From contig NZ_CP139559.1 of NCBI RefSeq assembly GCF_034263275.1, positions 4,154,001-4,218,000 on the forward strand: a stretch of 64,000 bases of DNA, in the 5' to 3' direction. Below the pieces are notes generated by a model. It was not told the DNA's origin and ran no database searches. It worked only from the letters and a program-made list of their open reading frames with translations. Shown piece after piece: positions 49,540-58,838 of the stretch. Numbering within the stretch: the stretch's first letter is position 1; each line of letters begins with the position of its first letter. The stretch is from Mucilaginibacter sp. cycad4 (lineage in GTDB: Bacteria > Bacteroidota > Bacteroidia > Sphingobacteriales > Sphingobacteriaceae). Made by a program: the position numbers and the translations under genes.

Positions 49540-52500
49540 TTATAAGCCTATATTAATACCAAATATTATAGTGCGGGGCTGCGGGGCCGAGTAAAAGTCA
49601 TTACTCAAATCAACATTACTTGGCAACTCGTCTGAGTTTACTTCAGGATCCCATCCTTTGTACTTGGTAATTAAAAACAGGTTATAGGCACTGGCATATA
49701 CCCTTATTTTTTGCAGCCTCAATTTGCTAACCACCGCTTTTGGCAATGTATAACCTAATGTTACTGTTTTGCAACGAACATAGCTGGCCCCTGAAAGGTA
49801 CCTGCTTGAAGTACTGATGCCATTTCCATAAAATAAACGTGGCTCAGGTATATCGGTTATGTCACCGGGCTTATTCCAGTATTTTAACTGGTCGATAGTT
49901 TGGTTATCGAAGCCGTTCCCTGCACTTGTGCTCATATATTGGCCTCCATTGTTATACACTTTGTAGCCAAACGCTCCCTGGAATGTTACCGCCAATTCAA
50001 TTCCGTTGTAACCAAATGTATTTGTAATACCTCCGTAGTACTTAGGTGTAGGTGAGCCTACCACAACATTTTGTGCCTGAGTAGGATCATTTGTTTTAGT
50101 ACGGTCCAGCTTTCCGTCGGTTCCCTTTGCGTTTTTGTAATATAATGCATCTCCATTGGCAGGATCTACCCCTGCATATTCGGGCATGTAGAATACGCCT
50201 ATCGGCTGGCCGGCCATTACATAATTGATATTATTATCAGTTATAACCTGGCCTTTTATATCTTTAATCAGGTTTTTTTGGTATGAAGCATTTAAGCTGG
50301 TTGACCATTTGAACTTACCAACAAAATTATCTGATGATAATTCGAGCTCAAACCCTTTATTAGATAGTTTACCAAGATTTTGCAGTTGCCTTGATATGCC
50401 CAACGTACCGGGAAGGTTCACGTTTAATAAAAGATCGCGGGTATTTTTCTTATAATAATCAAAACTACCTGATAACCTGTTGTTAAAGAAACCAAAATCA
50501 ACAGCTAAGTCAAGTGCTGCGGTTGTTTCCCATTTTAAGTTTGGATTAACTATCTGTGAAAAACGCTGACCACCTACTCCATTATAATTTGCTGCGGAAA
50601 ACAAACCTAATGATGAGAAATTACCAATATTAGCGTTACCTGTTAAACCATAACTTGCTCTAACTTTTAAATTGCTAAGCAGGTTATTGTTCTTCAAAAA
50701 GTCCTCTTCTGTTAGTATCCAGCCTACCGAGCCTGATGGATAAAATCCATAGCGATTGTTTGAACCAAACCTTGATGATCCGTCTTCGCGGATACTTCCC
50801 GAAAACAGGTATTTTCCTTTATAGGCATAATTGGCCCTAAAGAAATAGGCTAAAAAACTGTAGGGGCTATCATATGATGCACCTGAAACAATTACTGCTG
50901 CCGCGGTTAGTTTTTTATAAGCATCAGAGGCAAACTCCTGCCCCTGTACATCGTTACCAACAGTACGGGATTTCTGGTAGGTTGTTCCCAACGTTAAATC
51001 CAATGAATGATCCTGACCAAAAATATTTTTATAACTAAAATAGTTATTGGTATTATAGTTCAATACTTGTGTGGTTGTATTTTGACCAAAACCGTTGTTA
51101 GTACCTGTATTACGGAAAGTAGCACTTCCATAGTAACTATCTTCAGCCTGGTTTAATTGATCAATACCAAATTCCGAACGGAATGTTAAACCTTTTACTA
51201 TCTCCCAATTGGCATATACGTTACCAATAGTGCGGTAAACTGTCGCCTGATAAAACGCATTATTCTTGCTGATCAACGGGTTATAATACAATGGAAAATC
51301 TTCTGATTCGCCCGGAGGGGTACCGCTTATTAAGCCACTGCGCGGGTCAATTAATGGTGTTATTGGGGATAAAGCCACTGATTGCAAAGGTGTACTAAAC
51401 GCGTTATCGTTTGACACCCTGTTATTGATGGTATTTGCAAAACTTAAGTTCATGCCGATACTTAAATTTTTATCAATCTTGCTGTCTAAATTTAAACGTC
51501 CTGAGTACCTTTTAAAGCTGTTACCTATCAATATACCGGTTTGATCGAGGTACTGCCCGCCCATATAATAAGTTGTCTTGTCGTTACCTCCCGATATATT
51601 TAAATCATACTGTTGCTGAGGTGCGCTTTGATACGCGGCCTTTTCCCAGTTTGTATTGATTTTGCCCGTTTTCCAATCGTCTGTACCACCTGAAAGGAAA
51701 GTAAGATTATCTTCAACGTATGATTTATAATCGGCGATGGCATCATCAAGTGTATCATAAAATCCAGCGGCGAAATCCTGCTTGGCTGCACCTTCACCGG
51801 CCCGTTGCATTATCTGTACAAATTGCTTGGCGTCCAAAAATTCACGGTGCCTTGACGGCGTACTTTTACCATATGATGCTGAAAAGTTAACTTTAGGAGT
51901 GCCTGCCTTACCTTTTTTTGTGGTTATCACAACCACACCATTAGAAGCCCGTGCACCGTAAATAGCAGCTGCCGATGCATCTTTTAATATCTGTACAGAT
52001 TCGATATCATTAAAGTTGATATCAGCCAAAGGATTAGTTGGAGCATCCGTACTTGATAAATTGTCGGTGGTTATAGGCATACCATCCAAAATATATAATG
52101 GCTCCGACCCTGCAGATATCGAAGATGAGCCACGTACCCTAACTTGAATCCCTTGCCCAAGTTTTCCATTTCCTGATTGAATATATACACCGGCTGTTTT
52201 ACCCTGGATAGCCTGCTCAATAGAGGTGGTTGGGGTGCCTTCAATTTCCTTTGCAGATACTGAGGATATTGACCCTGTGATATTAGCCTTTTTTTGAGTA
52301 CCGTAACCAACTACCACAACTTCTGTCAACTGTTTTGAATCACTGGTTAGCTGGACATCAACGACGTTACCGCTGATTGGCTGTTCGGATAGTTTAAATC
52401 CCAAAAAATTAAAAGCCAAAACTTTGGCGGTAGCAGGTACGCTTAATTTGTAGCTGCCATTAATGTCGGTTTGGGTGCCCAACCCGGTTACGCCTTTTAC

Positions 52501-52632
52501 GGTTACGCTTACTCCCGGTAAGGGCGAGCCGTCTTTCTGGTCGGTTACTTTACCTGTAATAACCCGGTTTTGAGCAAAAACCATAGTCATACAAGAAACC
52601 AGTAACATGACTGTTAGTAGATGTTTCTTCAT
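49540..52632 (-). CDS. SusC/RagA family TonB-linked outer membrane transporter
   Basis: 1030 residues: signal peptide (1-20, ending VFAQ), CarboxypepD_reg-like domain (about 23-100, ITGKVTDQKDGSPLPGVSVT), TonB-box-like region with EVVVVGYGTQKKANITGSIS, a plug domain (about 110-230; IQGKTAGVYIQSGNG, GSEPLYILDGMPI, ILKDASAAAIYGARASNGV) and a 22-strand-type barrel to the end (RTIIFGINIGL). It imports a glycan or peptide with energy from TonB. It is followed 18 bases later by the susD gene. No dedicated regulator is visible. Confidence 0.96.
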   Translation of the reverse strand: MKKHLLTVMLLVSCMTMVFAQNRVITGKVTDQKDGSPLPGVSVTVKGVTGLGTQTDINGSYKLSVPATAKVLAFNFLGFKLSEQPISGNVVDVQLTSDSKQLTEVVVVGYGTQKKANITGSISSVSAKEIEGTPTTSIEQAIQGKTAGVYIQSGNGKLGQGIQVRVRGSSSISAGSEPLYILDGMPITTDNLSSTDAPTNPLADINFNDIESVQILKDASAAAIYGARASNGVVVITTKKGKAGTPKVNFSASYGKSTPSRHREFLDAKQFVQIMQRAGEGAAKQDFAAGFYDTLDDAIADYKSYVEDNLTFLSGGTDDWKTGKINTNWEKAAYQSAPQQQYDLNISGGNDKTTYYMGGQYLDQTGILIGNSFKRYSGRLNLDSKIDKNLSIGMNLSFANTINNRVSNDNAFSTPLQSVALSPITPLIDPRSGLISGTPPGESEDFPLYYNPLISKNNAFYQATVYRTIGNVYANWEIVKGLTFRSEFGIDQLNQAEDSYYGSATFRNTGTNNGFGQNTTTQVLNYNTNNYFSYKNIFGQDHSLDLTLGTTYQKSRTVGNDVQGQEFASDAYKKLTAAAVIVSGASYDSPYSFLAYFFRANYAYKGKYLFSGSIREDGSSRFGSNNRYGFYPSGSVGWILTEEDFLKNNNLLSNLKVRASYGLTGNANIGNFSSLGLFSAANYNGVGGQRFSQIVNPNLKWETTAALDLAVDFGFFNNRLSGSFDYYKKNTRDLLLNVNLPGTLGISRQLQNLGKLSNKGFELELSSDNFVGKFKWSTSLNASYQKNLIKDIKGQVITDNNINYVMAGQPIGVFYMPEYAGVDPANGDALYYKNAKGTDGKLDRTKTNDPTQAQNVVVGSPTPKYYGGITNTFGYNGIELAVTFQGAFGYKVYNNGGQYMSTSAGNGFDNQTIDQLKYWNKPGDITDIPEPRLFYGNGISTSSRYLSGASYVRCKTVTLGYTLPKAVVSKLRLQKIRVYASAYNLFLITKYKGWDPEVNSDELPSNVDLSNDFYSAPQPRTIIFGINIGL

Positions 52633-52760
52633 AAAAGTTAATATTGTTAATTAAGAAAGTAAGTTCGTAAAAAAAATGTGCAAAAACAACAAAAGCCTTA
52701 AAATCACGTTGCATCCATTGCAAAAATGTTATTATCGCACATTAAGACAATAACACTCAG

Positions 52761-53261
52761 TTAAAATTGCATTAATATTTGTCCTTTTTCAACTTTATCG
52801 CCGGGCTTTATTAATATTTTTTCTACCGTTACATCGGCCGGCGATTTGATAATATTCTCCATTTTCATGGCTTCAAGCACAAAGAGATTATCACCTTTTT
52901 TTATGATATCTCCTTTATTTACAAATACTTTCAAAACTAAACCCGGCATAGGGGCTTTTATTTCGCTAATCCTGGCACTGTTTAAATCGCTAAATCCAAG
53001 TTTATCAAGCAGTATATCAAACTGATCTTTAGCGGTAACATGATAGATATTATTATTAACCTTTATTTCAGCCGTTTTTTCGTCACCGTTAAAATTAGCT
53101 ATCTCGACATTGTATGAGCGGTTGCTCTCAATAATATGGTAGATTCCCGGCCTTAACTGTTTAATGTCGGCTTCACTTTTAACCCCGTTAATAAGTAGGC
53201 CTGCTGCAACGGTTCTTTCAGCTTCAATATTGTATTGGTCATTAATACTTAATTTATACAT
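52761..53261 (-). CDS. Biotinyl carrier protein (acyl-CoA carboxylase type)
   Basis: 166 residues. Residues about 95-166 form a biotinyl/lipoyl domain: EIKAPMPGLVLKVFVNKGD, NLFVLEAMKMENII (biotin attaches to the Lys of AMKM) and VEKGQILMQF. The N-terminal part resembles the linker domain of propionyl- or methylmalonyl-type carboxylase subunits. The partner carboxyltransferase and biotin carboxylase are not adjacent, so it may work with subunits encoded elsewhere. Stand-alone gene between susC and a DUF4159 gene. Confidence 0.88.
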   Translation of the reverse strand: MYKLSINDQYNIEAERTVAAGLLINGVKSEADIKQLRPGIYHIIESNRSYNVEIANFNGDEKTAEIKVNNNIYHVTAKDQFDILLDKLGFSDLNSARISEIKAPMPGLVLKVFVNKGDIIKKGDNLFVLEAMKMENIIKSPADVTVEKILIKPGDKVEKGQILMQF

Positions 53262-53423
53262 AGGATTTAGATTTGAAGATAAGCGGTTAATATATAATTT
53301 GTTTAGGGATTGCTATAAAGCTAAACATATTATTATTAACCACAAATATTGAATAAGCAAACTGCCCCCTTATTTGATAGTATAAAAAAAGATGCGTAAA
53401 AGACTACAGGCTGAAAGCGGCTG

Positions 53424-54086
53424 TTATTGAGTGAAAATATATTGAATTAAATTTGCGCCCATTTTAAGGGCTTTTTGGCGGGCTTCCTGGGTATCGCCGG
53501 CATATGTACCATAATCCTCCCATCCGTTGCCTAAATCGCACTCATAGGTGTAAAAACAAACCAGCCTGCCTTTGTATATCAAACCAAAGCCCTGGGCACG
53601 CTTGCCGTCATGCTCATGAATTTTGGGCAAGCCGTTCGGGAAGTCATATTTTTGATGATAAATGGGATGATTAACCGGTAACTCAACAAAATCGAGCTCG
53701 GGAAATACCTTTTTCATTTGCGGGCGAATGTATTGGTCGAGTCCGTAATTATCATCAATATGCAAAAAGCCTCCGCCCGTGAGGTATTTACGCAGGTTAC
53801 GGGCTTCCTGGTCGGAGAAGATCACATTGCCGTGCCCTGTCATAAAAGTAAAAGGATAATTAAACAAAGAAGCACTACCTGCTTCAACTACCTCATCGTC
53901 ATCATCAAAATTGGTTTTTAGGTTTTCATTACAAAATTTGATCAGGTTAGGTAAGGCTGTGCGGTCGCCATACCAGTCGCCGCCGCCGCTGTATTTAAGG
54001 CGGGCAATTTTATAGGCAGGCGCATTAAAGGCGCTCATGGCTATAGCCGCAAATAAAATAACCAATGCTAACGCTACCCTTTTCAT
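53424..54086 (-). CDS. Exported DUF4159 protein
   Basis: 220 residues with a signal peptide or N-terminal anchor (ALALVILFAAIAMSAFNAPA). The DUF4159 pattern follows: IARLKYSGGGDWYGDRTALPN, FMTGHGNVIFSDQEARNLRKY, GGFLHIDDNYGLDQYIR and AQGFGLIYKGRLVCFYTYECDLGNGWEDY. The fold resembles GATase-1-like domains without a catalytic Cys. Function unknown. The ATG overlaps the rsmE stop by 4 bases, so the two are cotranscribed. Confidence 0.9.
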   Translation of the reverse strand: MKRVALALVILFAAIAMSAFNAPAYKIARLKYSGGGDWYGDRTALPNLIKFCNENLKTNFDDDDEVVEAGSASLFNYPFTFMTGHGNVIFSDQEARNLRKYLTGGGFLHIDDNYGLDQYIRPQMKKVFPELDFVELPVNHPIYHQKYDFPNGLPKIHEHDGKRAQGFGLIYKGRLVCFYTYECDLGNGWEDYGTYAGDTQEARQKALKMGANLIQYIFTQ

Positions 54087-54793
54087 ACCCTGTTTAAAAA
54101 GTTCACCTCAAAACAAGCCTCCAGCGCAGCAGTTTCCGTACGCAGGCGGCTTGTACCTAAAGATATTGGTTTAAACCCGTTGTGCAAAGCCTTATCAATC
54201 TCAGCAGGAGCAAAATCCCCTTCCGGGCCTATCAATATTAAATAACGGCCTTGCGGAGTTATTTCGTCTTTCAGGCTGAATTTATCTCCGGGTCCGCAAT
54301 GGGCAATAAATTTTTGCCCTTCAAAAGGCTTGTCGAGTAGTTGGTTTAGCGTTAATGGCTCATTTAATAGCGGGTGATATGCTTTAAGGGATTGCTTGAT
54401 AGCCGCTGTAATAATTTTATTTAAACGCTCTGCCTTGGCCTCCTTACGTTCCGAACGTTGGGTGATAATTAACGACACCTCATCAATACCTATCTCTGTA
54501 GCCTTCTCTAAAAACCACTCCAAACGTTCTATATTTTTGGTTGGCGCTACCGCGAGGTGCAGGTAATGGTTGCGTTTATCAAATTCGGTAGTTACGGATG
54601 TAATTTTAAGAATGGTACGCTTAGGATGGGCGTCATGGATCTGGGCGGTATACAGGCCTCCCCTGCCGTCAATCAACTGTACTTCATCACCTGCTTCAAG
54701 GCGCAGTACACGGATAGCGTGTTTGCTTTCCTCTTCGCTTAGAAAGTATTGGGGATGCGAGGCGTCAATATCGGGTGTATAAAAAAGTTGCAT
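54083..54793 (-). CDS. rsmE: 16S rRNA m3U1498 methyltransferase
   Basis: Methylates U1498 of 16S rRNA with S-adenosylmethionine. The 236 residues show the N-terminal PUA-like domain (FLSEEESKHAIRVLRLEAGD, LIDGRGGLYTAQI) and the SPOUT knot: KNIERLEWFLEKATEIGIDE, LIGPEGDFAPAEID and SLGTSRLRTETAALEA. Length normal. The first gene of a two-gene unit with the DUF4159 protein, 15 bases after the CBS-domain gene. Confidence 0.95.
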   Translation of the reverse strand: MQLFYTPDIDASHPQYFLSEEESKHAIRVLRLEAGDEVQLIDGRGGLYTAQIHDAHPKRTILKITSVTTEFDKRNHYLHLAVAPTKNIERLEWFLEKATEIGIDEVSLIITQRSERKEAKAERLNKIITAAIKQSLKAYHPLLNEPLTLNQLLDKPFEGQKFIAHCGPGDKFSLKDEITPQGRYLILIGPEGDFAPAEIDKALHNGFKPISLGTSRLRTETAALEACFEVNFLNRV

Positions 54794-54808
54794 TATGGAA
54801 AAAGCAGA

Positions 54809-56149
54809 TTAATGTAAATCTACTGCATCTTCTTCATTTATCAGTAATTCGAGTTTAACTGATTCGATATTCTGGTCGGACTTTTTCAGTACGGTAATAT
54901 TATATCCGTTAGATTCCTTCTGCTCACCTACATCGGGGATCTTTCCGAAGATATCTCCAAGCCAGCCGGATACGGTATCAAAGTCGCCATCTTCAGGTAA
55001 ATCATGGGGCAGATGCTCGTTCACATCGTAAATAGAGGCAAGTGCATTAACTATAAACTCACGCTCATTCACCTTTTCAACTATAGGCTTTTCTTCATCA
55101 TACTCATCCTGGATCTCGCCAACAAGCTCTTCTACGATATCCTCCAACGTAACCATACCGGCCGTGCCGCCAAACTCATCAAGTACAATAGCTATCTGGA
55201 TGCGTTTTTGCTGCAGTTCGGCCATCAGATCATTGATCTTTTTGGTCTCGGGGATGAAATACGGTTTGCGGATAATATCTTTCAGTACAATCTCCTCATT
55301 GCGGGCCAGCAATGGCAAAATATCCTTGGCATGCACAATGCCGATGATCTTATCTATCACATCGTCGTAAACGGGCATCCGCGAATAACCTTCGTTGATG
55401 ATCATATCCAGCAGCTCTTCTTTTGTTGAAGCAATATCCACACCCGAGATCTTGGTACGCGGCACCATAATGTTTTTCACCACCCGTTCGTTAAAGTCAA
55501 ACACGTTTTGGATCAGTTCGTGCTCATTTGAGTCGAGTGCGCCGGTCTCTTTACCCTGCTCCAACAGGTATTGCAGTTCTTCCGAGCTGTGATGGGTTTC
55601 GCTGCCTTCAACAGTACTTATACCTAACAATTTTAAAATGAAATTTGCAAAATTATTAAGCACCCATATAAATGGCCTGAAAACCACAAAGAAGAACCTG
55701 AGCGGCAATGAAACAGCCATCACCGTACGTACCGATTTTTGGATAGCTAACGATTTAGGCGCAAGCTCACCAAAAACAATATGCATAATGGTAATAAAGC
55801 TGAAAGCCAGGATATGGCTGGCCGTAATATAACCGGGAGAAAGGGTTATACCCACGCTCAGAAAAGCGCGGATTACGAGGTTGGTAGCAACCTCCTCGCC
55901 CACTACACCAAGGGCCAGCGAAGCAATGGTAATACCCAGCTGCGTAGCAGCCAGGTAACCATCTAAATTATGCAGTATGCCCCGGGCAACTTTGGCAACG
56001 CCGCTGCCGCCTTTGGCCCTTATTTCAATTTGCGAACCCCGAACCCTCACCATGGCAAACTCTGCGGCTACGAAAAAGCCATTGAGTAAAACCAAAAATA
56101 TGGTAGCGAAAATGTAAAATAAACTAATCTCGTAATGTGCGGGGTCCAT
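54809..56149 (-). CDS. CNNM/CBS-domain membrane protein (hemolysin/CorC family)
   Basis: 446 residues: a CNNM transmembrane domain (about 1-190, with LNGFFVAAEFAMVRVR and HIVFGELAPKSLAIQKS), two CBS domains (about 215-330, KNIMVPRTKISGVDI, EGYSRMPVYDDVIDKIIGIVHAKD) and a C-terminal CorC_HlyC domain (about 350-440, DTVSGWLGDIFGKIP). Members are linked to Mg2+ or Co2+ handling; the old name hemolysin is not functional evidence. It starts 4 bases after the ppa gene. Confidence 0.93.
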   Translation of the reverse strand: MDPAHYEISLFYIFATIFLVLLNGFFVAAEFAMVRVRGSQIEIRAKGGSGVAKVARGILHNLDGYLAATQLGITIASLALGVVGEEVATNLVIRAFLSVGITLSPGYITASHILAFSFITIMHIVFGELAPKSLAIQKSVRTVMAVSLPLRFFFVVFRPFIWVLNNFANFILKLLGISTVEGSETHHSSEELQYLLEQGKETGALDSNEHELIQNVFDFNERVVKNIMVPRTKISGVDIASTKEELLDMIINEGYSRMPVYDDVIDKIIGIVHAKDILPLLARNEEIVLKDIIRKPYFIPETKKINDLMAELQQKRIQIAIVLDEFGGTAGMVTLEDIVEELVGEIQDEYDEEKPIVEKVNEREFIVNALASIYDVNEHLPHDLPEDGDFDTVSGWLGDIFGKIPDVGEQKESNGYNITVLKKSDQNIESVKLELLINEEDAVDLH

Positions 56150-56153
56150 TTAT

Positions 56154-56702
56154 TTATGATTGATACACAGGGAACGTAGACTTGTACAGCTCCAAACTCT
56201 CGTTTATCACTTTATGTGCATAACGTACACCTAACAAATGTTCGATGGTTACGTTTTTGCCTTCCAATTTTTTGTAATCTTTAAAAAAGCGAACAATTTC
56301 GGTCATGGCATGCGGAGGCAGCTCATTTAAATCGTTGATGTAATTTACCGACATGTCATTTTTAGCTACAGCTATGATCTTATCATCCTGCTCGCCATTA
56401 TCAACCATGTGCATTACACCCACTACTTTAGCCTCTATGATCGACATTGGAAAAACATCGATTGAGCAAAGTACAAGGATATCCAAAGGGTCTTTATCAT
56501 CGCAATAGGTTTGAGGGATAAAGCCGTAGTTAGCCGGGTACATTACAGACGAGAACAATACACGATCGAGTTTTAACAAACCCGATTCCTTATCAATTTC
56601 ATATTTTGCCTTTGAACCTTTAGGGATCTCAATGATAGCATTTACTACTTCAGGAATATTGTCACCCGGTGAAACTTGGTGCCATGGATGTTGAGTACTC
56701 AT
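56154..56702 (-). CDS. ppa: Inorganic pyrophosphatase, soluble family I
   Basis: Hydrolyses pyrophosphate and so pulls biosynthetic reactions forward. The 182 residues contain the family signature YGFIPQTYCDDKDPLDILVL with the metal-binding Asp residues, YEIDKESGLLKLDRVLFSS and IVRFFKDYKKLEGK. Homohexameric enzyme, normal length. It lies between the DedA gene and the CBS-domain gene. Confidence 0.96.
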   Translation of the reverse strand: MSTQHPWHQVSPGDNIPEVVNAIIEIPKGSKAKYEIDKESGLLKLDRVLFSSVMYPANYGFIPQTYCDDKDPLDILVLCSIDVFPMSIIEAKVVGVMHMVDNGEQDDKIIAVAKNDMSVNYINDLNELPPHAMTEIVRFFKDYKKLEGKNVTIEHLLGVRYAHKVINESLELYKSTFPVYQS

Positions 56703-56733
56703 TTATTATTTGTTATAGTATATAAATTATTAA

Positions 56734-57378
56734 CTAATCTGTTTTTTCGTTTTTCTCACGAAGTTTCTTCTTAACGTAAGCAATAACCAGCGGAATTGTT
56801 GTAATTACAATCAATCCCAGTACAATATATTGCAGATAATCCTGCAATTGGGGGAACCTTCGCCCTAAAAAAAAACCGCCCAAAGTAAATGCACATACCC
56901 AGGCCACGCTGCCAATAAGGTTATAAATTGAAAATCTTTTAATATCAACCTTAACAACTCCTGCAAATATAGGAGCAAATGTTCTAACAATAGGGAAAAA
57001 TCTCCCTAAAATAAGTGCCATCCCCCCATGCTTGTTGTAAAACTCACTGGCCAGTACCACGTACCGCCGCTTAAAAAAGAGTGAGTCGTTTTTATTGAAT
57101 AATACCGGCCCCGTTCGGTAACCAAACCAATACCCGGTAAAATTACCTAACACCCCGGCACCTATTAATGATAATACCAGCGTGGCTATAGAAACATCAA
57201 CTTTACCCGCCGCGCACAATAAACCCGCCATAAACAGCAGGTAATCGCCGGGCAAAAAGAAACCAAAGAATAAACCGGTTTCTGCGAAAACAACAATAAG
57301 CAAGAGATAAAAACCACCCCTGCTTATTATGGATTGAGCGTCAGTTAAATTTTGAAGGTATTCCCAGAAACTTTCCAT
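56734..57378 (-). CDS. DedA family (VTT domain) membrane protein
   Basis: 214 residues with about five hydrophobic segments. DedA signatures: GLFFGFFLPGDYLLFMAGLL, GNFTGYWFGYRTGP, GRFFPIVRTFAPIFAGV and YNLIGSVAWVCAFTLGGF. DedA-type proteins scramble or transport lipid carriers such as undecaprenyl phosphate; the specific substrate here is unknown. It is 31 bases upstream of ppa. Confidence 0.93.
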   Translation of the reverse strand: MESFWEYLQNLTDAQSIISRGGFYLLLIVVFAETGLFFGFFLPGDYLLFMAGLLCAAGKVDVSIATLVLSLIGAGVLGNFTGYWFGYRTGPVLFNKNDSLFFKRRYVVLASEFYNKHGGMALILGRFFPIVRTFAPIFAGVVKVDIKRFSIYNLIGSVAWVCAFTLGGFFLGRRFPQLQDYLQYIVLGLIVITTIPLVIAYVKKKLREKNEKTD

Positions 57379-57433
57379 TCACTATATCTGTAAAACTACA
57401 AATATTATATCAATTTGCAGTTATCAATACTGA

Positions 57434-58816
57434 TTATATGAAACGGGCTATAAGATCGGGATAAACGCCTATGAGGATTGTAGCGAGGGCCGAAAGTGCA
57501 AATACTACTTTGTAATAAACCGGCACTGTAAGCTCAGCACGTTCGTCGGTACGGAAGTACATAGCGATAATAACCCTGAAATAGTAAAAGATACTAATGA
57601 TAGCGTTAATCACTGCTATAATAACTAAACCGATATGATAACGGCTTACCGCTCCCGAAAACATGAAGAATTTACCGATGAAGCCTGCAGTAAGCGGGAT
57701 CCCCGCCAATGAAAGCATAGCTACTGTTAATACCAATGCCAGGAAAGGGTTCTTTTTACCCAAACCGTTAAAGCTTTCAAAGTTGTCGCTTCCGTTTTGT
57801 TGCTGTACCAATATTAAACTGCCAAATGCGATAATTGAAGCTATAGAATAGGCCGTAGCATACACAAACACCGAGTTATCTGAAGCAGCCCCTAAAGACA
57901 CAATAGCAAATAACAGGTAGCCCGCGTGCGAGATGCTTGAAAATGCCAACATACGTTTAAAGCTTTGCTGATACAACGCGGTGATATTGCCTATAAATAA
58001 GGTGATAATAGTAATTACAAGTATTATTGGTGTCCAGAAGTCGGATAATGGCTGGAAACAGGCAGAGAACAAACGCAGGAAAGCTGCGAAACCCGCCGTT
58101 TTAACTACTGTAGACATGAAAGCCGTGATGAGCGTAGGCGCGCCTTCGTATACGTCGGGCGTCCAGAAATGGAAGGGGGCTGCACCTACTTTAAAGCATA
58201 AGCCAACTATGATAAGGGCTATGCCTGTATAAAACATAGGGTCGATATGCGGATGATTAATTACATACTCCCTGATAGCATCCATATTGAATGAACCATA
58301 TGACCCATATAACAGCGCCATGCCAAACAGCAGGAAGCCGGTTGAAAAGGCACCCATTAAAAAGTATTTTAAAGCAGCCTCGTTCGATGCAAAATCGCTC
58401 TTTTTAATACCTGCCAAAATGTACAGGCTAACAGACATGATCTCGATGCCGATAAACAGCATCACCAGGTTATTGAATGATACCATCACAATTATGCCTG
58501 TAAGCGAAAACAAAATGATGGCATAATACTCGGCGGTATGCCTGCTGATCCGCTCAAAGTAACCTTTCGACAACAGCAGGATCAGTATGGTAGATATAAT
58601 GGTAACGCTTGAAAATACAACAGAGAAATTGTTGAACAGCAGCATGCCGGTATAAAGCGGCTCGGCCGTATCTTTTGAAGTCCATTGGCAAATTGCAAAA
58701 CCTAAAGCAGCCAGTAACCCTATAACGGTAACGGGCAGCAAAGCCTTTTGCGCTTTATATAACCCTAAATACAGCAGCACTATAGGTAAAACAGATATGA
58801 TGATTATAGTATTCAT
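57434..58816 (-). CDS. nuoN: NADH-quinone oxidoreductase subunit N
   Basis: Antiporter-like proton-pumping subunit of complex I. The 460 residues span about 14 TM segments with ALKYFLMGAFSTGFLLFGMALLYG split across TM5-6, FKVGAAPFHFWTPDVYEGAP and LAFSSISHAGYLL, the subunit N landmarks. Conserved Lys and Glu of the channel are visible in these segments. It is the last gene of the operon, 22 bases after nuoM. Confidence 0.96.
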   Translation of the reverse strand: MNTIIIISVLPIVLLYLGLYKAQKALLPVTVIGLLAALGFAICQWTSKDTAEPLYTGMLLFNNFSVVFSSVTIISTILILLLSKGYFERISRHTAEYYAIILFSLTGIIVMVSFNNLVMLFIGIEIMSVSLYILAGIKKSDFASNEAALKYFLMGAFSTGFLLFGMALLYGSYGSFNMDAIREYVINHPHIDPMFYTGIALIIVGLCFKVGAAPFHFWTPDVYEGAPTLITAFMSTVVKTAGFAAFLRLFSACFQPLSDFWTPIILVITIITLFIGNITALYQQSFKRMLAFSSISHAGYLLFAIVSLGAASDNSVFVYATAYSIASIIAFGSLILVQQQNGSDNFESFNGLGKKNPFLALVLTVAMLSLAGIPLTAGFIGKFFMFSGAVSRYHIGLVIIAVINAIISIFYYFRVIIAMYFRTDERAELTVPVYYKVVFALSALATILIGVYPDLIARFI

Positions 58817-58838
58817 TCTTTTCTTTAAAATCTTAAAC

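Noticed and set aside
54809..56149. Literal haemolysin function for the CBS-domain protein
   Set aside because: The CNNM-CBS-CorC architecture is that of metal-homeostasis proteins; the name is historical.
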